From Cohnella xylanilytica (GTDB taxonomy: Bacteria; Bacillota; Bacilli; Paenibacillales; Paenibacillaceae), in the NCBI RefSeq assembly GCF_014212175.1, contig NZ_JACJVR010000004.1, positions 43,518 through 107,517 of the forward strand: a DNA stretch of 64,000 nucleotides, read 5' to 3'. Positions 32,197 to 40,755 of the stretch are shown here, piece by piece; within the stretch, counting starts at the first letter, position 1, and the number at the start of each line of letters is the position of its first letter. The notes beneath the pieces were generated by a model. The model was not told the DNA's origin. It ran no database searches and saw only the letters and a program-made list of their open reading frames with translations. The position numbers were made by a program, and so were the translations under genes.

Positions 32197-33264
32197 TTAT
32201 TCCCCTTGCCAGTTCGGCCTATGACCGGCCATCGGCTCCTTGATGGATGCCTTCGCGGCTTCGGGTTTGCCCAGAAGCGACTTGACCTCCTTGAAGCGGA
32301 CGAACGTCTTGCTCTTGTCGTTCCATAGGCGGTACCGAAGCGACTTCAGGCTTGTCGCCACCGTGATCGTCGTCGCTTTCTGAAGAGGCGGCGTCTCCTT
32401 GTGCGCCTTCTCCAAGTTATAGTTGGGCACCTTCGGACTCAGGTGATGGACGTGGTGAAACCCGATATTGCCGGTGATCCATTGCAGAACCTTGGGCAGC
32501 TTGTAATAAGAGCTTCCCTCCACCGCGGCTTGCACATAGCTCCATTCCTCCTCATTCTCAAAGTAGGAGTCCTCGAACTGGTGCTGTACATAGAACAGCC
32601 AAATCCCGAGCAGCCCGGATACCATAAAGATCGGGCCTTGGATCATCAGGAAGGACTGCCATCCGACAGCCCAGCATAAGCCTGCATACAAAGCGAGGAT
32701 GGATAGGTTCGTGACGTACGTATTGATTCGTTCCTTGCGCTTGGCTCCCTTGCGATTAAAGCGGTATTCAATCAGGAAGACGGCGATCGGACCGAGCCCG
32801 AACATGACGACAGGGTTGCGATAAATCCGGTAGGCGATCCGGCGCCACCACGGAGAGTCGGCATATTCCTGTACCGTCAGCAGCCACATATCCCCCGTGC
32901 CCCGCTTATCGAGATTGCCGCTCGTCGCATGATGAATCGCGTGCGAGCGTTTCCACTGCTGATAGGGGACCAGAGTCAGGATACCCGTAATCGTACCCAG
33001 TATATCATTAGCCAAGCGGCTCTTGAAGAATGATTGGTGACAGCAATCGTGGAACAGGATAAACAGGCGGATCACAAAGCCGGCCGTTACGATAGCCAGG
33101 AGGAGCGTCAGCAAGTAGGATACGGCAAGGGACAAATAGGCCGCATACCAAAGAAGCACTAGAGGCACCGTCGTATTCAGGATCTGCCGAATACTCGATC
33201 GGGTATCGGTCTTCTCGTATGGGGCCATCGCGCGCTTCAGCCTGGAGATCTCGGTATCTGCCAC
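32197..33264 (-). CDS. des: Membrane fatty acid desaturase
   Basis: This 355-residue membrane desaturase has all three histidine boxes: HDCCH at 72-76, HAIHH at 108-112, and HHVHHL near 275, which bind the di-iron site. Membrane helices flank the boxes. Family knowledge: it introduces a double bond into membrane acyl lipids to restore fluidity on cold shock. Start is a GTG at 33264 behind AAGGAGG. The promoter upstream has a good -10 (TATAAT) and a poor -35, and a palindrome about 65 bases upstream of the start point, as expected for DesR activation. Confidence 0.92.
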   Translation of the reverse strand: MADTEISRLKRAMAPYEKTDTRSSIRQILNTTVPLVLLWYAAYLSLAVSYLLTLLLAIVTAGFVIRLFILFHDCCHQSFFKSRLANDILGTITGILTLVPYQQWKRSHAIHHATSGNLDKRGTGDMWLLTVQEYADSPWWRRIAYRIYRNPVVMFGLGPIAVFLIEYRFNRKGAKRKERINTYVTNLSILALYAGLCWAVGWQSFLMIQGPIFMVSGLLGIWLFYVQHQFEDSYFENEEEWSYVQAAVEGSSYYKLPKVLQWITGNIGFHHVHHLSPKVPNYNLEKAHKETPPLQKATTITVATSLKSLRYRLWNDKSKTFVRFKEVKSLLGKPEAAKASIKEPMAGHRPNWQGE

Positions 33265-33299
33265 GGGCGTTTATTCCTCCTTAACCGAACAGTATCATT

Positions 33300-33366
33300 A
33301 TTATAGAAAACAAGAACTGTCCGTTGAAGTCATAAACGTCAAGCGGAGGGCATGACAAATGTCATG
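33300..33366 (-). promoter_or_regulatory. des promoter with DesR-type palindrome
   Basis: A TATAAT on the minus strand (33300-33305) has no consensus -35 at the correct distance. CATGACA-AA-TGTCATG (33351-33366) is a perfect 7-bp palindrome centred about 65 bases before the expected start point, the placement known for DesR binding in Bacillus. Confidence 0.7.
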
Positions 33367-33491
33367 TGCATGCGATAAATCCCTTTAGCCCTCGAAGGAA
33401 ATTCCAATATATGAGCTTGCATATTGGCTCGAACTGCTGTAGTATGAGAGACCTGACCGACGTGAAGCATCGAATGGCTCAGTCATACTAT

Positions 33492-33568
<77 letters not shown>

Positions 33569-33596
33569 ACCTGCAATTCCGGCTACATACGATAGG

Positions 33597-33641
33597 AGAA
33601 TGCCTCTAAACCACTGAACGTGGATTAGAGGCATTCTTTGT
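33597..33641 (+). terminator. Terminator of the initiator tRNA gene
   Basis: GAATGCCTCTAA pairs with TTAGAGGCATTC, with a short inner CCAC/GTGG helix, followed by TTTG. It lies 29 bases after the tRNA end. Confidence 0.8.
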
Positions 33642-33698
33642 TTGTATCGTGTCGAAATCGTCCGTTTTCGCAATGCTTAAGGCTCGACCGGAAAGGGG

Positions 33699-34352
33699 TC
33701 AAACCCTTTTCACCCTCTGCTCGATTCCATCCAGCAATAAGAGAACCCCGGAATGGAACAGTTCGTCCGAACCCATCAAATTAAACACGCCTTCTTCGTG
33801 CATCCGTCGAAGCAATTTGAATGGCGATAGATCCGAGTGAGCATTCTCCGTTTTACCCGCCTCTAACGATATCTGCAGCATGCGTTGTTCATATTCTTCA
33901 ACGGCGAAATGGATGACGTAGTTAAACAAATGGGTCGTGTATGAAAATTTTTGCTCATCCGTCAACGAAGCAGGTTCGATCATCTGCAACAGGGATTCGA
34001 ACAGTTCCATAAAATCGGCCTCCGGCCTCGACTTCATCAGAAGTTGACCGGAGCAAGGAAACTGCTGGAGCTTCCTCCGAATAACCGTCGCGCTTAGCTG
34101 AAGCCTCTCCCGCCAGTCTCCTTGCTTGGGAAGCTCGCTTATGATCTCTCTCGATACCAGGTTGGCCAACGCTTGATAAATAACCTGCTTACTCTCGAAA
34201 TACCAATAGATCGTAGGGGCTTGAACGTTCAATTCCTTGCAGAGGTTTCTTATTGTGAAATTCTCGATTCCATGTTCGGATAGAAGCCGCCACGAGGCCG
34301 CTATGATCTTCTCCTCGCTGATATGTGGCCTGCGATGAGGCATGGGAAGCAT
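33699..34352 (-). CDS. TetR family regulator
   Basis: This 217-residue protein has the TetR N-terminal HTH (EEKIIAASWRLLSEHGIENFTIRNLCKELNVQAPTIYWYFESKQ) and a helical C-terminus of the tetracycline-repressor type. It follows the flavin monooxygenase gene in the same direction by 68 bases and is probably co-transcribed with it. Overlapping GTTATAT/ATATAAC palindromes before the monooxygenase gene are its likely operator. The pair resembles drug-modifying monooxygenase systems that a substrate-induced repressor controls. Confidence 0.88.
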   Translation of the reverse strand: MLPMPHRRPHISEEKIIAASWRLLSEHGIENFTIRNLCKELNVQAPTIYWYFESKQVIYQALANLVSREIISELPKQGDWRERLQLSATVIRRKLQQFPCSGQLLMKSRPEADFMELFESLLQMIEPASLTDEQKFSYTTHLFNYVIHFAVEEYEQRMLQISLEAGKTENAHSDLSPFKLLRRMHEEGVFNLMGSDELFHSGVLLLLDGIEQRVKRV

Positions 34353-34420
34353 TCCAACTCCATTCCATAAATTCTTATATGCCTTATTATACTCTATATG
34401 GAGGGGAGCTCAGCCACGGA

Positions 34421-35653
34421 TTACTCCTCTAATTCCACATCTTCGGCGGGCAGCGGCCTCTGGTTGAACATGCCTTCCCCTGCTTTCGAGGAGAGACGTA
34501 CATCCCTCATCCCGCGTTCGATGGCACTTACTTCATAATCGCGCAGCGCGGTCAGAAGTTCCTTTTCCCCGTTTTTAACGCTGATTAATTGTTTCGAGAG
34601 CTCGCAGGCATCGAAGAGGGCCGCGTTCCCGCCGATCCCTGCCGGTGTCATGGGGTGCAGGGCGTCTCCCAGCAAAACCAGAGAGGTCGTCTCTTTCCAA
34701 GGCTTATACGGCAGAACATTACGGAGATGATAGACGGCCGTCTTCTCCGGCTCCGCTAATTCCAGCATCCGTTTTACTTGCGGATGCCAATGCTTGGTTT
34801 TCTCTTGAGTGAAGGACAACAATTCGAACCCGTTCAATTGGAAGAGCTGCTCGTCAGGAATCCCCAACCACTCGGGCGAACACGCGAACACGGCGTACAG
34901 GTAATCCTGTTGAGGAGAGATCTTCATCTGAAGGGACATGGATTCGGGCAAATGTTCCATATTCGGCTTAAAGGCCATGTCTTCAAGCAGGAGGGAGACC
35001 GGAGCATCACCTTCCGGAGCTAGAAGGCATCTCATGCTGCCATCCCCAATGAGCCTCCTCAGTTCCTCTCTCCGCGCCTCATTCAGAAATACCTTGGTAT
35101 AAAGCGCCCTTCCGCCCGTATCGAAAATGTTCACCCCCGGTTTGTACTGATGGCGAACTTTGGAGCCTCCCCCGTCAGCGCCAACCAGGACATCCGCGTC
35201 CATATGCTCCCCATTATCGAACCACGCTCTTAGGCGTCCGTTTTCTAACCTTTCATAATGGGTGAACCGGTACCCGTAACGGATTCTGTCCCCTAGTTCG
35301 CCAAGCAACACTTCACGGAAGGTAAACCGATTGACGGCTGGCGTGGCTTCGGCTTTGTCGTACAGCGGGTGCTGTTCTTCCGCGGGCTCCAGAGAGATCG
35401 GATCCAGGAAGACGGGGTGTGCCGGTCCTATAACGGATGTTGCCATATAGAGATCGTAAAGCTTCTCAGGGAGACAAAACCGCAGCGCATGGGAACCACT
35501 CTCATTTATTTTGATTCGATAGCCTGTTTGAACGAAGTTGTCCTCCTGCTCGCGTTCGTAAACATAAAAGTCGATGTGATTCTTTTTCAAACTTTGCGCC
35601 AAGGCAAGTCCTCCGAGACCGCCGCCGATAATGACTACGGATAGTGAGCTCAT
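34421..35653 (-). CDS. FAD-dependent aromatic hydroxylase-type monooxygenase
   Basis: This 410-residue class A flavin monooxygenase has the N-terminal GGGLGGLALAQ dinucleotide fold, the DVLVGADGGGSKVR motif (DG motif) and the LLGDALHPMTPAGIGGN segment (GD motif), in the standard order. Relatives hydroxylate aromatic compounds or inactivate antibiotics (TetX-like enzymes). The next gene encodes a TetR regulator. Overlapping palindromes cover its promoter. The substrate is unknown, but a role in antibiotic or aromatic detoxification fits the context. Confidence 0.9.
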   Translation of the reverse strand: MSSLSVVIIGGGLGGLALAQSLKKNHIDFYVYEREQEDNFVQTGYRIKINESGSHALRFCLPEKLYDLYMATSVIGPAHPVFLDPISLEPAEEQHPLYDKAEATPAVNRFTFREVLLGELGDRIRYGYRFTHYERLENGRLRAWFDNGEHMDADVLVGADGGGSKVRHQYKPGVNIFDTGGRALYTKVFLNEARREELRRLIGDGSMRCLLAPEGDAPVSLLLEDMAFKPNMEHLPESMSLQMKISPQQDYLYAVFACSPEWLGIPDEQLFQLNGFELLSFTQEKTKHWHPQVKRMLELAEPEKTAVYHLRNVLPYKPWKETTSLVLLGDALHPMTPAGIGGNAALFDACELSKQLISVKNGEKELLTALRDYEVSAIERGMRDVRLSSKAGEGMFNQRPLPAEDVELEE

Positions 35654-35675
35654 AAGAATCCCTCTCTTTAACTAA

Positions 35676-35727
35676 GTTATATTTATATAACATCGTTATA
35701 TTACAGCGTTCCTCCTCCGTCTGTCAA
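35676..35727 (-). promoter_or_regulatory. Monooxygenase promoter with overlapping palindromes
   Basis: On the minus strand TTGACA (35722-35727) and TAATAT (35698-35703) are 18 bases apart. Just downstream, GTTATAT-TT-ATATAAC (35676-35691) overlaps TATAAC-ATC-GTTATA (35686-35700). The placement over the start point is typical of a TetR operator. Confidence 0.7.
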
Positions 35728-35767
35728 TGACTGTTAATGAGCAAGCCATTTCCTGTATGATGAGGCT

Positions 35768-36943
35768 ATGAAAAAAATCTTATCTCTCATGGACTGGGGT
35801 ATATTCGCTCTTCGTCTATACCATTATATTTTGCTGTTATCCCGGGTTCTGTCAGGAAGCGAGTTCTCGAACCGGACGTTATTAAATGCGGTCTGGCTGG
35901 GCCTGGCCCTTGTCGTCCCTTTGCTGTTCTGGTTCCCTGGGCGCCGCGAGAACAAAGTCTGGTTCGGCGTGCTGGAGCTATTGCTAGGCGGTTCTTATTA
36001 TGTGAATTCCGTCATTCATCCGGATTTGACATCGAAGGCGGACTACTTGCTGCCGAGTCTAGCAATGGGGTATTTATTGACGAAGCGAACCCTTTGGATC
36101 CTTCCCTTGCTTGTCCTCATCCCCTTCTCCTTCCAGTCCTCCCTAAGATTATCTTGGGAGCAATCCCTAAGCATCGGAACAGACAACCTGCTGTTCGGCT
36201 TCATCGGGATGTGGGCAAGCTTCGTCGCCAATGCGTATGACCAGAAGAACAAGCTGGTAGCGGAGGTGGAGCGTCAAAATAAGCTGTTAACTCACTACTC
36301 GGCCGAGATCGAGAAAATGACGTTGCTTGAAGAGCGCAACCGAATGTCCAAGGAGCTTCATGATACGCTGGGGCATTCCTTTATCTCGCTTATCCTGAGC
36401 CTTGATGCTTCTTTGGCCCTTATGGATAGCAAGCCGGCCGAGGCCAAGGATCGGCTCATTCGCAAAAGAGCATTGGCGGAGGAAAATTTGGACGAAATGA
36501 GGAACATCGTGCACGAGATGGGGGAAGAAGAGGAATCCAGTCTGATCCGACAGGTCGAATCCCTGGCGAACCGTTTCCGGGAGCACACGGGTACGGCTCT
36601 GACCTTGAGTTTGCCGGAGACAGAGCGGTCCATCCGTTTTGAAGTCCGGCAGACGATCCTTCGGGTCATCCAGGAATCCTTCACCAATGCGCTAAAACAC
36701 GGGAAAGCCTCTCAGCTTCATCTCGAGCTTACATATTCGGAGAACCACCTGAGATTGTCCGTTCGCAATAACGGCAAACCGATCGGCAAGCCGCAGGACG
36801 GCTTCGGCTTGACCACGATGAGACATCGGGTGGAGCGGTTGGGAGGCCGTCTGCGCCTATCGTCCGGGGAGGGAGCTCCAGCGATAACCGAAGTCCGATG
36901 CGAAATCCCGCTGACAGGAGTGATGCCGCATGGCGAAGATTAA
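35768..36943 (+). CDS. NarL-type sensor histidine kinase
   Basis: This 391-residue kinase has several N-terminal membrane helices (YHYILLLSRVLS, LLNAVWLGLALVVPLLFWF, LPLLVLIPFSF, TDNLLFGFIGMWASFV), a HisKA_3 domain (EERNRMSKELHDTLGHSFISLILSLDASLAL) and an HATPase domain (VIQESFTNALKHGKAS, FGLTTMRHRVERLGGRL). It overlaps the response regulator gene by 14 bases. The signal is unknown. The CPBP protease gene behind it may be its target. Confidence 0.9.
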   Translation: MKKILSLMDWGIFALRLYHYILLLSRVLSGSEFSNRTLLNAVWLGLALVVPLLFWFPGRRENKVWFGVLELLLGGSYYVNSVIHPDLTSKADYLLPSLAMGYLLTKRTLWILPLLVLIPFSFQSSLRLSWEQSLSIGTDNLLFGFIGMWASFVANAYDQKNKLVAEVERQNKLLTHYSAEIEKMTLLEERNRMSKELHDTLGHSFISLILSLDASLALMDSKPAEAKDRLIRKRALAEENLDEMRNIVHEMGEEEESSLIRQVESLANRFREHTGTALTLSLPETERSIRFEVRQTILRVIQESFTNALKHGKASQLHLELTYSENHLRLSVRNNGKPIGKPQDGFGLTTMRHRVERLGGRLRLSSGEGAPAITEVRCEIPLTGVMPHGED

Positions 36944-37580
36944 AGTGCTGCTCGCCGACGATCAAGAGTTAATTCTCGAGAGCCTGCATATCGTGCTGTC
37001 CATGGAACCGGATTTGGAGATTGTCGGTCTGGCCAAGAATGGGGAAGAAGCCCTGCAGGGCTGCGAGCGGTTGAAGCCGGATATCGTGCTGATGGACGTC
37101 AACATGCCGGTCATGGACGGCGTCGCCGCCACGGCCCTGATTAAAGAGCGAATCCCTGCGACCAAGATCGTCATGCTGACTTCCTATAAGGAAGTGGAGT
37201 ACGTGGTATCGGCGTTAAGCTATGGAGCGGAAGGGTATCTGCTCAAGGCCATTCATCCCAGAGACCTGGCTGCAGGCATACGAGTCGTTCAGGCGGGAGG
37301 GACGTTAATCTCGCAGGAGATGGCGAGTAAAATGATCCGGAACATGACCGCTGCCGCCCCTGCGGCAAAGAATGAATTCGGGCTCACGGTCCGCGAGATC
37401 GAAGTGCTGCACAAGCTGGCTGCCGGCCTGCGCAATCAGGAGATTGCCGAGGCGTTGTATCTGAGCGAAGGAACGGTCAAAAATTATATCTCAACGATCT
37501 ATTCGAAGCTTAATGTGAAGGGAAGGCGGGAGGCCGCCCGCAAAGCCCGGGATTCGGGATTTATGGATCCTTCATTATGA
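36930..37580 (+). CDS. NarL/LuxR family response regulator
   Basis: This 216-residue protein has a receiver domain with Asp56 (IVLMDVNMPVMDG) and a LuxR-type HTH (LTVREIEVLHKLAAGLRNQEIAEALYLSEGTVKNYISTIYSKL). Its start lies inside the kinase gene, so the kinase and regulator are translated together. A CPBP protease gene follows 67 bases downstream. Regulon unknown. Confidence 0.92.
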   Translation: MAKIKVLLADDQELILESLHIVLSMEPDLEIVGLAKNGEEALQGCERLKPDIVLMDVNMPVMDGVAATALIKERIPATKIVMLTSYKEVEYVVSALSYGAEGYLLKAIHPRDLAAGIRVVQAGGTLISQEMASKMIRNMTAAAPAAKNEFGLTVREIEVLHKLAAGLRNQEIAEALYLSEGTVKNYISTIYSKLNVKGRREAARKARDSGFMDPSL

Positions 37581-37647
37581 CTAAACCGCACTGTCTCTTT
37601 ATGACTTTTTCCGCCTATACTCATAGCATCGAACAACGGAAGAGGCG

Positions 37648-38556
37648 ATGAAGGACATGAAGGGAAAAGGGTCTCGAAATAAAGCTCCGCTGCAGAATAG
37701 CGGGAAGTTAAGCGCTTGGAGTTCATTTTGGCGCTTTCCGATCGTCTGGATGATTGCGGGGGCTGTCGGCATTCTTCTTATCGATGCGTTCTTCCGGCAG
37801 CTGACAGAGCGGGTAGAGGGGATAGCTTCCCTTATTCTTACGCTTATCATGGGATTCCTGGCCATCTTGGTCTATAAGCTCACGATGACCCGCCTGGCCC
37901 GGCGGTCCGCTCCGGAGATCTCCGGACAGCGCGCAGGGATGGAGGCTGTTCGGGGCATCCTGACCGGGACCGTCTTTATCGCAGGATCCGCCGTTATGAT
38001 TACGGCGCTGGGAGGGTACTCCTTCCAGTGGGCGAGCTCCGCGGATACGAGTTCCGTTCTGGCATCCTCCCTTGGAGCAGCCTTAGGGGCGGCCATTGTC
38101 GAGGAGCTGATGTTCCGCGGACTTCTGTTCCAAGTCCTGGTTAAAATGGGGGGAAGCTCGCTAGCCCTTGCCGTGACCTCTCTCTTCTTCGGAGCGGCCC
38201 ATCTTGGAAATCCGGGGGCAACATGGTGGAGCGCGTTCGCCATCGTCCTGGAAGCAGGCGTGCTGCTCGGAGCCGCTTTCTTGTGGCGGCGGAACTTGTG
38301 GTTCGCCATGGGACTGCATTTTGCCTGGAATGCCGTTGAAGGCTTGCTCGGCCTTCCTGTCTCCGGACACTCTGCTGCCGGTCTATTTACTGTCAAGGCG
38401 AACGGCGACGCGCTCCTCACAGGAGGCAGCTTTGGTCTCGAGGGCTCTATCGTTCCGGTCGTAGTCAGTCTTCTGATCTCCGTTCCGATGCTAATTGCGG
38501 CCGCAAGGAATCGAAGGGTTGAAGCCGGGAACGGAAATCTTCTCGTATCCAAGTAA
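37648..38556 (+). CDS. CPBP family intramembrane metalloprotease
   Basis: This 302-residue membrane protein has about eight helices and the CPBP/CAAX-protease motifs: EELMFRG, FFGAAHLG, and FAMGLHFAWN near the end, where the paired Glu and the His residues bind the catalytic metal. Such enzymes cleave substrates in the membrane; some mature bacteriocins or give immunity. It follows a two-component system and may be one of its targets. A terminator follows. Confidence 0.88.
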   Translation: MKDMKGKGSRNKAPLQNSGKLSAWSSFWRFPIVWMIAGAVGILLIDAFFRQLTERVEGIASLILTLIMGFLAILVYKLTMTRLARRSAPEISGQRAGMEAVRGILTGTVFIAGSAVMITALGGYSFQWASSADTSSVLASSLGAALGAAIVEELMFRGLLFQVLVKMGGSSLALAVTSLFFGAAHLGNPGATWWSAFAIVLEAGVLLGAAFLWRRNLWFAMGLHFAWNAVEGLLGLPVSGHSAAGLFTVKANGDALLTGGSFGLEGSIVPVVVSLLISVPMLIAAARNRRVEAGNGNLLVSK

Positions 38557-38640
38557 ACGGCAGGCAACTAACCGGCTGTCGATCACTTCCGCCGCGAGTA
38601 ATGCCTGAGCCGCGCCTGCAAGTCATAAGGATGGACATAG

Positions 38641-38672
38641 AAGAGCCTTCAAGCGGCCGCTTGAGGGCTCTT
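38641..38672. terminator. Long near-perfect hairpin
   Basis: AAGAGCC, a T bulge and TCAAGCGGCCGCTTGA form an almost perfect palindrome ending GGCTCTT. It lies 85 bases after the CPBP stop and has only a short T-run. Confidence 0.55.
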
Positions 38673-38691
38673 CCGCGCTGAGTCGTTCAAC

Positions 38692-38728
38692 TGGCATTGC
38701 GTCTCTAACTACGAGACGCCATTTTTTT
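38692..38728 (+). terminator. Intrinsic terminator before the fructosamine locus
   Basis: GCGTCTC (38699-38705) pairs with GAGACGC (38713-38719), extending outward through TGGC/GCCA, and is followed by seven T. It insulates the CPBP operon from the next promoter. Confidence 0.8.
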
Positions 38729-38769
38729 ATACCGCCCACTTGCCAATGGTCTATCCGGATGTTATATTG

Positions 38770-38818
38770 TTACCAGTGGTACATTACCAGTGGATTTTAA
38801 AACATTAACCTCTGGTAA
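38770..38818. promoter_or_regulatory. Three TTACC-N3-GGTAA operators before the SIS deglycase gene
   Basis: The sites are TTACC-AGT-GGTAC (38770-38782), TTACC-AGT-GGATT (38784-38796) and TAACC-TCT-GGTAA (38806-38818). Their centres are 14 and 22 bases apart. The same motif occurs three times before the phosphofructokinase-GntR operon, so the GntR regulator at 45430 is the probable binder. Confidence 0.75.
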
Positions 38819-38842
38819 TATAAAAGGAATGGAGGCGTACGA

Positions 38843-39859
38843 ATGTTTAACTTTGACGTAGAACGTTTTTTGAAGATCCAGAACGGCGCAGCTTCCCAGA
38901 AGGATGCCATCGACAAGGCGCTCGACGAGATCGAAGGCAAAGGCGGATTTAAAAATCTGTTCCTGATCGGCTCCGGCGGCGCGGGCATCCTGATGATGCC
39001 TGCCGAATACATCATGAAGACTCATTCGACGCTTCCGGTGTATCGGGAGGCGGCGGCCGACTTCTTGGCAATGAACCACAAGCACTTCGGTCCGGACTCG
39101 CTCGTCGTGATGGCTTCGCTGTCGGGAACAACGTCAGAGACGATCGAAGCGGCCAAGTTCGTTAAGGAGAAGGGAGCTGCGACGATCAGCTTCGTCGGCC
39201 ATGGAGACAAGCCGCTTGCCCAAGCGACCGACTACACCTTCGTCAACTTCGCAGAGGACGATACTTCCTGCGAATCGTTCTTCATGCAATTTTACCTGCT
39301 TATCGCTCGCATCATGAACAAGCGCGGCGAGTTCCCGCAATACGAAGCTTTCGCAAATTCGATAGCCAAGCTGCCGGAAGGCTTGTTAAAAGTAAAGGAG
39401 CAGGTCGAAGACCGGGCGAAGGCTTGGGCCGACAAGCACAAGGACACGCCGTACCATCTCCTCGTAGGATCGGGCACTTCCTGGGGCGAGACGTTCTACT
39501 ACGCGATGTGCATACTTGAAGAAATGCAGTGGATTAAGACGAAAGCCGTCAGCGCCAACGATTTCTTCCACGGTACGCTTGAGCTGGTCGAAAAAGGCGT
39601 CAGCGTTATCCTCTTCAAGGGCGAGGACGAGACGCGTCCAATGATGGAGCGCGTCGAACGGTTCGCCGTTCAGTATACGGACGAGCTCACAGTGTTCGAC
39701 TCGAAGGAATTCGAGCTGCCCGGCGTGGACGCGGAGTTCCGCGGCTGGTTCTCTCCGATCGTGTTCGCAACGCTGCTGGAACGCGTCAGCGCCCATCTCG
39801 AGCACGTGCGCAACCACCCGCTGACGACGAGAAGGTACTATAGAAGGATTCAATACTAA
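38843..39859 (+). CDS. frlB: SIS-domain fructosamine-6-phosphate deglycase (FrlB-like)
   Basis: This 338-residue protein has two SIS sugar-isomerase domains: FLIGSGGAGILM (43-48 GSGGAG) and the phosphate-binding SLSGTTSET (92-100) in the first, LLVGSGTSWGETFYYAM in the second. Family knowledge: FrlB splits fructoselysine-6-phosphate into glucose-6-phosphate and lysine. The same locus holds a PfkB-type kinase, an APC permease and a GntR regulator, which are the partners of the frl system. GGAGGCGTACGA precedes ATG 38843. The amine part of its substrate could be lysine, glycine or another amino acid. Confidence 0.8.
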   Translation: MFNFDVERFLKIQNGAASQKDAIDKALDEIEGKGGFKNLFLIGSGGAGILMMPAEYIMKTHSTLPVYREAAADFLAMNHKHFGPDSLVVMASLSGTTSETIEAAKFVKEKGAATISFVGHGDKPLAQATDYTFVNFAEDDTSCESFFMQFYLLIARIMNKRGEFPQYEAFANSIAKLPEGLLKVKEQVEDRAKAWADKHKDTPYHLLVGSGTSWGETFYYAMCILEEMQWIKTKAVSANDFFHGTLELVEKGVSVILFKGEDETRPMMERVERFAVQYTDELTVFDSKEFELPGVDAEFRGWFSPIVFATLLERVSAHLEHVRNHPLTTRRYYRRIQY

Positions 39860-39893
39860 TCAGCCGGACGGCCCGTCCGTTCTATCCGATCGC

Positions 39894-39941
39894 AGGTTAA
39901 TCAGAAGTGAGGCTCGGCCTCCTTCCGGTTAACCTTTCTTT
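39894..39941 (+). terminator. Hairpin between the deglycase and HAD genes
   Basis: AGGTTAA pairs with TTAACCT and encloses a GAGGC-TCG-GCCTC helix, followed by TTTCTTT. It may reduce read-through from the deglycase gene into the HAD gene. Confidence 0.55.
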
Positions 39942-39968
39942 ACATCAAACGAAAGGCGGGGAAACCTT

Positions 39969-40667
39969 TTGATTAAAGCCCTTGTATTCGACTTCGACGG
40001 ACTGATCATCGATACCGAGACGGCCTGGTACCGCAGCTATCTGCAGGCGATGGAAGAAGAAGGCCTGACGTTCCCGCTCGAACTGTTCTGCAGATGCGTC
40101 GGCACCCATGACGACGAGCTCATTGCCTACATCGCCGAGCAAGCGGGCAGCGACGAACGCCTCGCGAGGATTAGAACCAACGCCGCATTGCTGCACGAAG
40201 ACATGATGCGCGAGACCGACGCGCGAGAAGGTGTTCGCAGCTTCCTGGAGGATGCTCGCGCCGCGGGTCTTGGCATCGGTCTTGCGACCAGCTCGAACCG
40301 CGCGTGGATCGACCGTTTCCTGGGACGGCTCGGCCTGCTGCCATACTTCGATGTCATTCTGACGAAGGACGACGTGACGGAGATCAAGCCCGACCCCGAA
40401 CTCTACCTCCGGGCGACGGCAGCGCTAGGCGTCCGGCCTTCGGAAGCCGTCGCGTTCGAAGACTCTGTGAACGGAGCGAAGGCGGCCAAGGCGGCGGGAC
40501 TTCAGTGCATTATCGTGCCGAACGCCGTCACGGAGCGTCTCGTCTTCGAGAACTACGAACTGCGGATCGCCTCGATGGGCGACTACAAACTGGCGAATCT
40601 GCTATCCGAGCTAACAAAGCTCGTAGAGGGTGCCGGCGGCCGCGCTTTCGGCAGCGGTCCGGCCTGA
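39969..40667 (+). CDS. HAD family phosphatase/phosphoglucomutase-type hydrolase
   Basis: This 232-residue HAD protein has DFDGLIIDTE at the start (Asp8 nucleophile, Asp10), TSSNRAW for the second motif, KPDPELY for the lysine, and VAFEDSVNGAKAAKAAG for the last acidic motif. It is of the beta-phosphoglucomutase/GS1 type. Start is a TTG at 39969 behind AAAGGCGGGG. It follows the deglycase gene and may dephosphorylate a sugar phosphate formed by the pathway. Confidence 0.87.
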   Translation: MIKALVFDFDGLIIDTETAWYRSYLQAMEEEGLTFPLELFCRCVGTHDDELIAYIAEQAGSDERLARIRTNAALLHEDMMRETDAREGVRSFLEDARAAGLGIGLATSSNRAWIDRFLGRLGLLPYFDVILTKDDVTEIKPDPELYLRATAALGVRPSEAVAFEDSVNGAKAAKAAGLQCIIVPNAVTERLVFENYELRIASMGDYKLANLLSELTKLVEGAGGRAFGSGPA

Positions 40668-40716
40668 CCTGGCTTTTCCCTGCCTCGGACTATAGCCCCC
40701 TGTAACGTGAGAAGCA

Positions 40717-40738
40717 CCCCGTCCCTCATGGGACGGGG
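40717..40738. terminator. Bidirectional terminator between convergent genes
   Basis: CCCCGTCCC pairs with GGGACGGGG around TCAT, between the HAD stop and the convergent APC permease stop. Confidence 0.75.
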
Positions 40739-40755
40739 CCTTCGCCGTGCCGTGA

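Noticed and set aside
33595..33645. Hairpin after the tRNA as an attachment site or integrated element edge
   Set aside because: It has the form of a terminator, there is no copy of the tRNA 3' end nearby, and no integrase gene in the window.
38843..39859. SIS protein as glucosamine-6-phosphate synthase (GlmS) or deaminase
   Set aside because: It has no glutamine amidotransferase domain, and the PfkB kinase, APC permease and GntR context fits FrlB better.
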